Below, one piece after another: positions 61,136 to 64,000 of a DNA stretch of 64,000 nt. The stretch is taken from NCBI GenBank assembly GCA_008921705.1, contig VFFE01007738.1:1915732-1979731 (forward strand). Reading direction: 5' to 3'. The notes beneath the pieces were generated by a model that was given only the letters and a program-made list of their open reading frames with translations, had not been told where the DNA came from and made no database searches. Numbering within the stretch: the stretch's first letter is position 1; each line of letters starts with the position of its first letter. The DNA comes from Burhinus oedicnemus (lineage: Eukaryota > Chordata > Aves > Charadriiformes > Burhinidae). Both the position numbers and the translations under genes were made by a program.

Positions 61136-61978
61136 TGTGCCACACATGGAGTGATGCACTTCACGCGTAAGGGAGAAGCAGCAATATATTTATTGACACA
61201 AAACAGCTATTTAACAAAGTTTGGTAGTAAATGCAACAGTGTTTTAACAAGACTCGATGACAAGGCACATTTGGCTATTTACTGCATAGAGGGCAGGGTC
61301 AGACAGAGCTGTCTGGGAGACACTCCTGTTGAGTCAGGAGGTTCAGAAAGGACCCCCTTGCTTTCTAAACTCCTTCTCCAAGAGGAGTCGGCATGTGGCT
61401 GGATCCAATCCTAGTCCCAGACTTGCTCAATGGTTTACATTGAAAGGATTATATATGCGCAATCAATCCCTTTATATCACTTAGGTCAGATTTCAAAGTT
61501 TAGGATGCTATAAACCACTCACCGAGGATCTGTTGCGGCCAGGGATCTCTGAACCTCAAGGAGTAACCTTGAGGGCATCCCTACTCAAGGGGAGATCCTG
61601 GCGTGCAGCCCACTGCTGTTCAGGAGAGCTCAAAGGGCTCTTGGGCTGTTCACTATTTATGGGGGTAAGATGATTGACCTATAGTCATATTTGCATATTG
61701 ACCACAGAACCAGCATTGCTCAAGTCAGCCCTTGGCTATTGTGTTGTTATCTGTCTCCCCGAAACCACAATGAGCTGGGTGCAGCCATCATGACTACATG
61801 CACCCATTGTGACCACCACGGGTGGTTATCGCTTGGGCAGGGTTACGGGAAATAAAGGTCAGGTTGGTGACCGGGGCTGGGGAGCACACCATCACAACGT
61901 GCCATCTCTGAAATTGGCTCAAATATTCATGGAGGGGGACAAAAACCCCATGTGCTTCCAGGCCCAATCAATCCTACA
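61136..61978 (-). mobile_element. Probable solo LTR of an endogenous retrovirus
   Basis: Read on the minus strand, about 840 bases run from TGTAGGATTGATTGGG to ...GTGTGGCACA, with TG/CA ends, an internal CCATAAATAG TATA-like box, and AATAAA about 50 bases before the end. No coding region or second LTR is seen, and I could not find a matching target-site duplication, so boundaries are tentative. Confidence 0.5.
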
Positions 61979-63430
61979 TCATTTTTCTGGCATAGTTGTA
62001 CTGAAAAATGTTAGTGGTCCTTAACACTGTCCTGCCATTCATTCCTCACTTTCCCACACACAGACGGCTTCTGTTGGTTTGGATGCAGCAGATGGCTGCA
62101 ACGACGGAGAAACTCCTTTTGTTTGCTGGTGCTTTGCCCACGTGGGAGTTCTCGGCTGGCGGCGATCTCTAGTGTGGACGAGTACCAATAAAGTCTAGCC
62201 TATCACAGGTTGTATTTTGCAACACTGGGAGGAAACACGTATTACTGTTGTTGGCAGTTCTATCTTTGAAAAAAACCCTGGAAATTTACCTCTCCTAGAA
62301 CAACATAATTTCTCATGCACCTGAAGGTGCTCGTCACATCAGCAGCAGCTCTGTGCGGCGTGCAGGCTCTGCTCATGAGTGGGTTTGGCAACAACTTTGA
62401 GCCCAAGTGCCTTACATTCCCTCACTGTCCTGTAAACATGGGACAGCCAGTCATACGTGGATCCGTGCAAGCAAAGCTGCAGCTTCCACAAGGAGAAAAT
62501 CCTCCTCGACTGGGCTGAAGTTATGTCCTTGCCATGGAAAATACCATTGCCCTTTTGTCAGCAAAGACTGCGTACTTGTTTTCATTGCTTTATCTGAGAT
62601 ACTCACTGGAAAGCTTCAACAGAAATAATTTGAAACAAAATAATAATGTTCACATGTAAAATGCACAAGACCAAATATACCACTCTTTTCTGAGCCCTGT
62701 CAAAGACTCCCTTTCCTGCAGTCTTCTCTTTGTATGTCAGCAGCAATGGCAAATGCCTGCTGGCTGAAACGTTTGCTGGTCATAGGATATTCAACTTCCA
62801 GATTGCCAAACAGGGAACAGTCAAGCAATCCTCCATAATCCTCTTCTCTCAGCTAAACAATCTTTTATGGCTTTCCCTTGCAGTGCCCACGGAACTTGCA
62901 GAATGCATCTGAGGTAGCGGCGCCAAGCAACTTCTCTGTTCATGGTGTTTATTACCCTGCAAAAGTTAACTCATTTCCTTTTCTGGTTTTTGATTTTTTG
63001 TTTCAAGTGTATTACTCAGTCCCTCAGCAATGCAGACTGGGTTATGGACTTACTTTCACAGAAGAACAGACACCATTCTAATGCTTGCTTTTTTAAATGT
63101 TGTTTTAAATCTTCTGATTGCTGAAGTGTTACTAAAACAGTACAGTATTTTAGTGCTGAAAGCTTTAAGTGCTGTTCATCAGGTGAGATGAATCCCACAT
63201 CCATCATCTGCATAATCTGCCAGAAGTGATGCTTCTGGCAGTCCTAATTAGTTCCCCAGGTGTTTCAAGGAACGAGTGAGAGAAAAACAAGTGTTTTCTG
63301 CAACCCTCCATCTCTGTTGGTACCCCTGCCCTTCGACTGAGCTATGCTAATTGGCGGTTGGGGTAACTGGGTCACTTCTCACCAGGGCTGCCTTATTTAC
63401 AAGCCCAGTTTTTCTTGATGTTACAACTTT
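61979..63430. other. Intergenic DNA
   Basis: No gene or repeat recognised; short open frames only. Confidence 0.6.
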
Positions 63431-63540
63431 CTATGTGTGTGTATGTCTGCGTGTGTATGTGCGTATATGTCTATATATGCATGTATACATGTAGGTACAT
63501 ATATGTATGTATATATATTTGTGTCTACATATGTGTGTGC
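63431..63540. repeat. TG/TA alternating microsatellite
   Basis: About 110 bases of mixed TATG, TGTG and TATA units, ending exactly where CR1 copy 10 begins. Alternating purine-pyrimidine sequence could adopt Z-DNA. Confidence 0.9.
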
Positions 63541-64000
63541 ATCCCCAGCAGCGCGGCCAACAGGGCAAGGGAGGGGATTCTGCCCCTCTGCTCCGCTCTG
63601 GTGAAGACCCCACCTAGAGTACTGTGTCCAGGTCTGGAGTCCCCAGCAGAAGAAGGACCCAGACCTGTTGGAGCAGGTCCAGAGGAGGCCATGAAGATGA
63701 TCCGAGAGTTAGAGCACCTCTGCTGTGAGGACAGACTGAGAGAATTGGAGTTTTTCAGCCTAGAGAAAAGAAGGCTCCGGGGAGACCTTTGAGCCCCTTC
63801 TAGTGTCTGAAAGGGGCCTACAGGAAAGCTGGGGAGGGACTGTTTACAAGGGTGTGTAGTGATAGGACGAGGGGTGATGGCTTCAAACTGGAAGAAGGCG
63901 GATTTAGGTTAGATCTCAGGAAGAAATTTTTCGCTCTGAAGAGTGGTGAGACACTGGCCCAGGTTGCCCTGGGAAGTTGTTGAGGCCCCATCCCTGGAGG
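63541..64000 (+). mobile_element. CR1 LINE, 3' part (copy 10), runs off window
   Basis: Begins ATCCCCAGCAGCGCGGCCAA directly after the microsatellite and continues through the CR1 C-terminal region to CCCATCCCTGGAGG at the window edge. Same subfamily type as copies 2, 4 and 7. Confidence 0.94.

Noticed and set aside
63415..63792. 125-codon plus-strand frame beginning in the microsatellite
   Set aside because: Its N terminus is translated TG/TA repeat and its C terminus is CR1 copy 10.
43000..64000. Expected next genes of the syntenic block (SPATA9, RHOBTB3)
   Set aside because: I looked for their characteristic N-terminal sequences on both strands and saw none; they may lie beyond the window or be absent or diverged.

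Overview
This is vertebrate nuclear DNA, almost certainly from a bird. It holds split genes with GT/AG introns, GC-rich CpG-island promoters, no operons, and at least ten CR1 LINE copies, most of them ending in the ATTCTGTG-type octamer repeats typical of avian CR1. The gene set SKIC3(TTC37)-ARSK-GPR150-RFESD matches the human 5q15 neighbourhood, which from general knowledge corresponds to avian chromosome Z; the Z assignment is inference.

Layout. Positions 1-7.1 kb: the 5' part of SKIC3 (TTC37) on the minus strand, with six coding exons (358-5691) giving the first 219 residues, plus one or two inferred 5' UTR exons up to about 7.1 kb. Positions 6.77-7.56 kb: a CpG island that serves as a shared divergent promoter, carrying a ZNF143/THAP11-type element, a YY1-type element and a CRE-like element. 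Positions 7282-30655: complete ARSK on the plus strand, eight exons, 538 residues, all reading phases consistent, with four CR1 copies in its introns. Positions 30.7-35.5 kb: intergenic, including a decayed ancient CR1/L3-like LINE. Positions 35894-37099: single-exon GPR150 on the minus strand in a CpG island, with a TATA box and an unusual collagen-like C-terminal tail; a minisatellite with higher-order periodicity lies just upstream. Positions 41070-42824: RFESD on the plus strand, four exons by my model, including a newly proposed first exon that supplies a hydrophobic N-terminal segment. Positions 42.9-64 kb: gene-poor, with CR1 copies, an ancient LINE relic, a probable solo LTR, simple repeats, a carnitine-palmitoyltransferase-2-like coding relic near 55 kb, and a few unassigned exon-like or ORF-like segments.

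The genes do not form one pathway. SKIC3 is a scaffold of the cytoplasmic SKI RNA-decay complex, ARSK is a lysosomal sulfatase for glycosaminoglycans, GPR150 is an orphan receptor, and RFESD is a Rieske iron-sulfur protein of poorly known role. Only SKIC3 and ARSK share regulatory DNA. The points most worth checking are the RFESD first exon, the GPR150 tail and minisatellites, the shared promoter motifs, and the CPT2-like relic.
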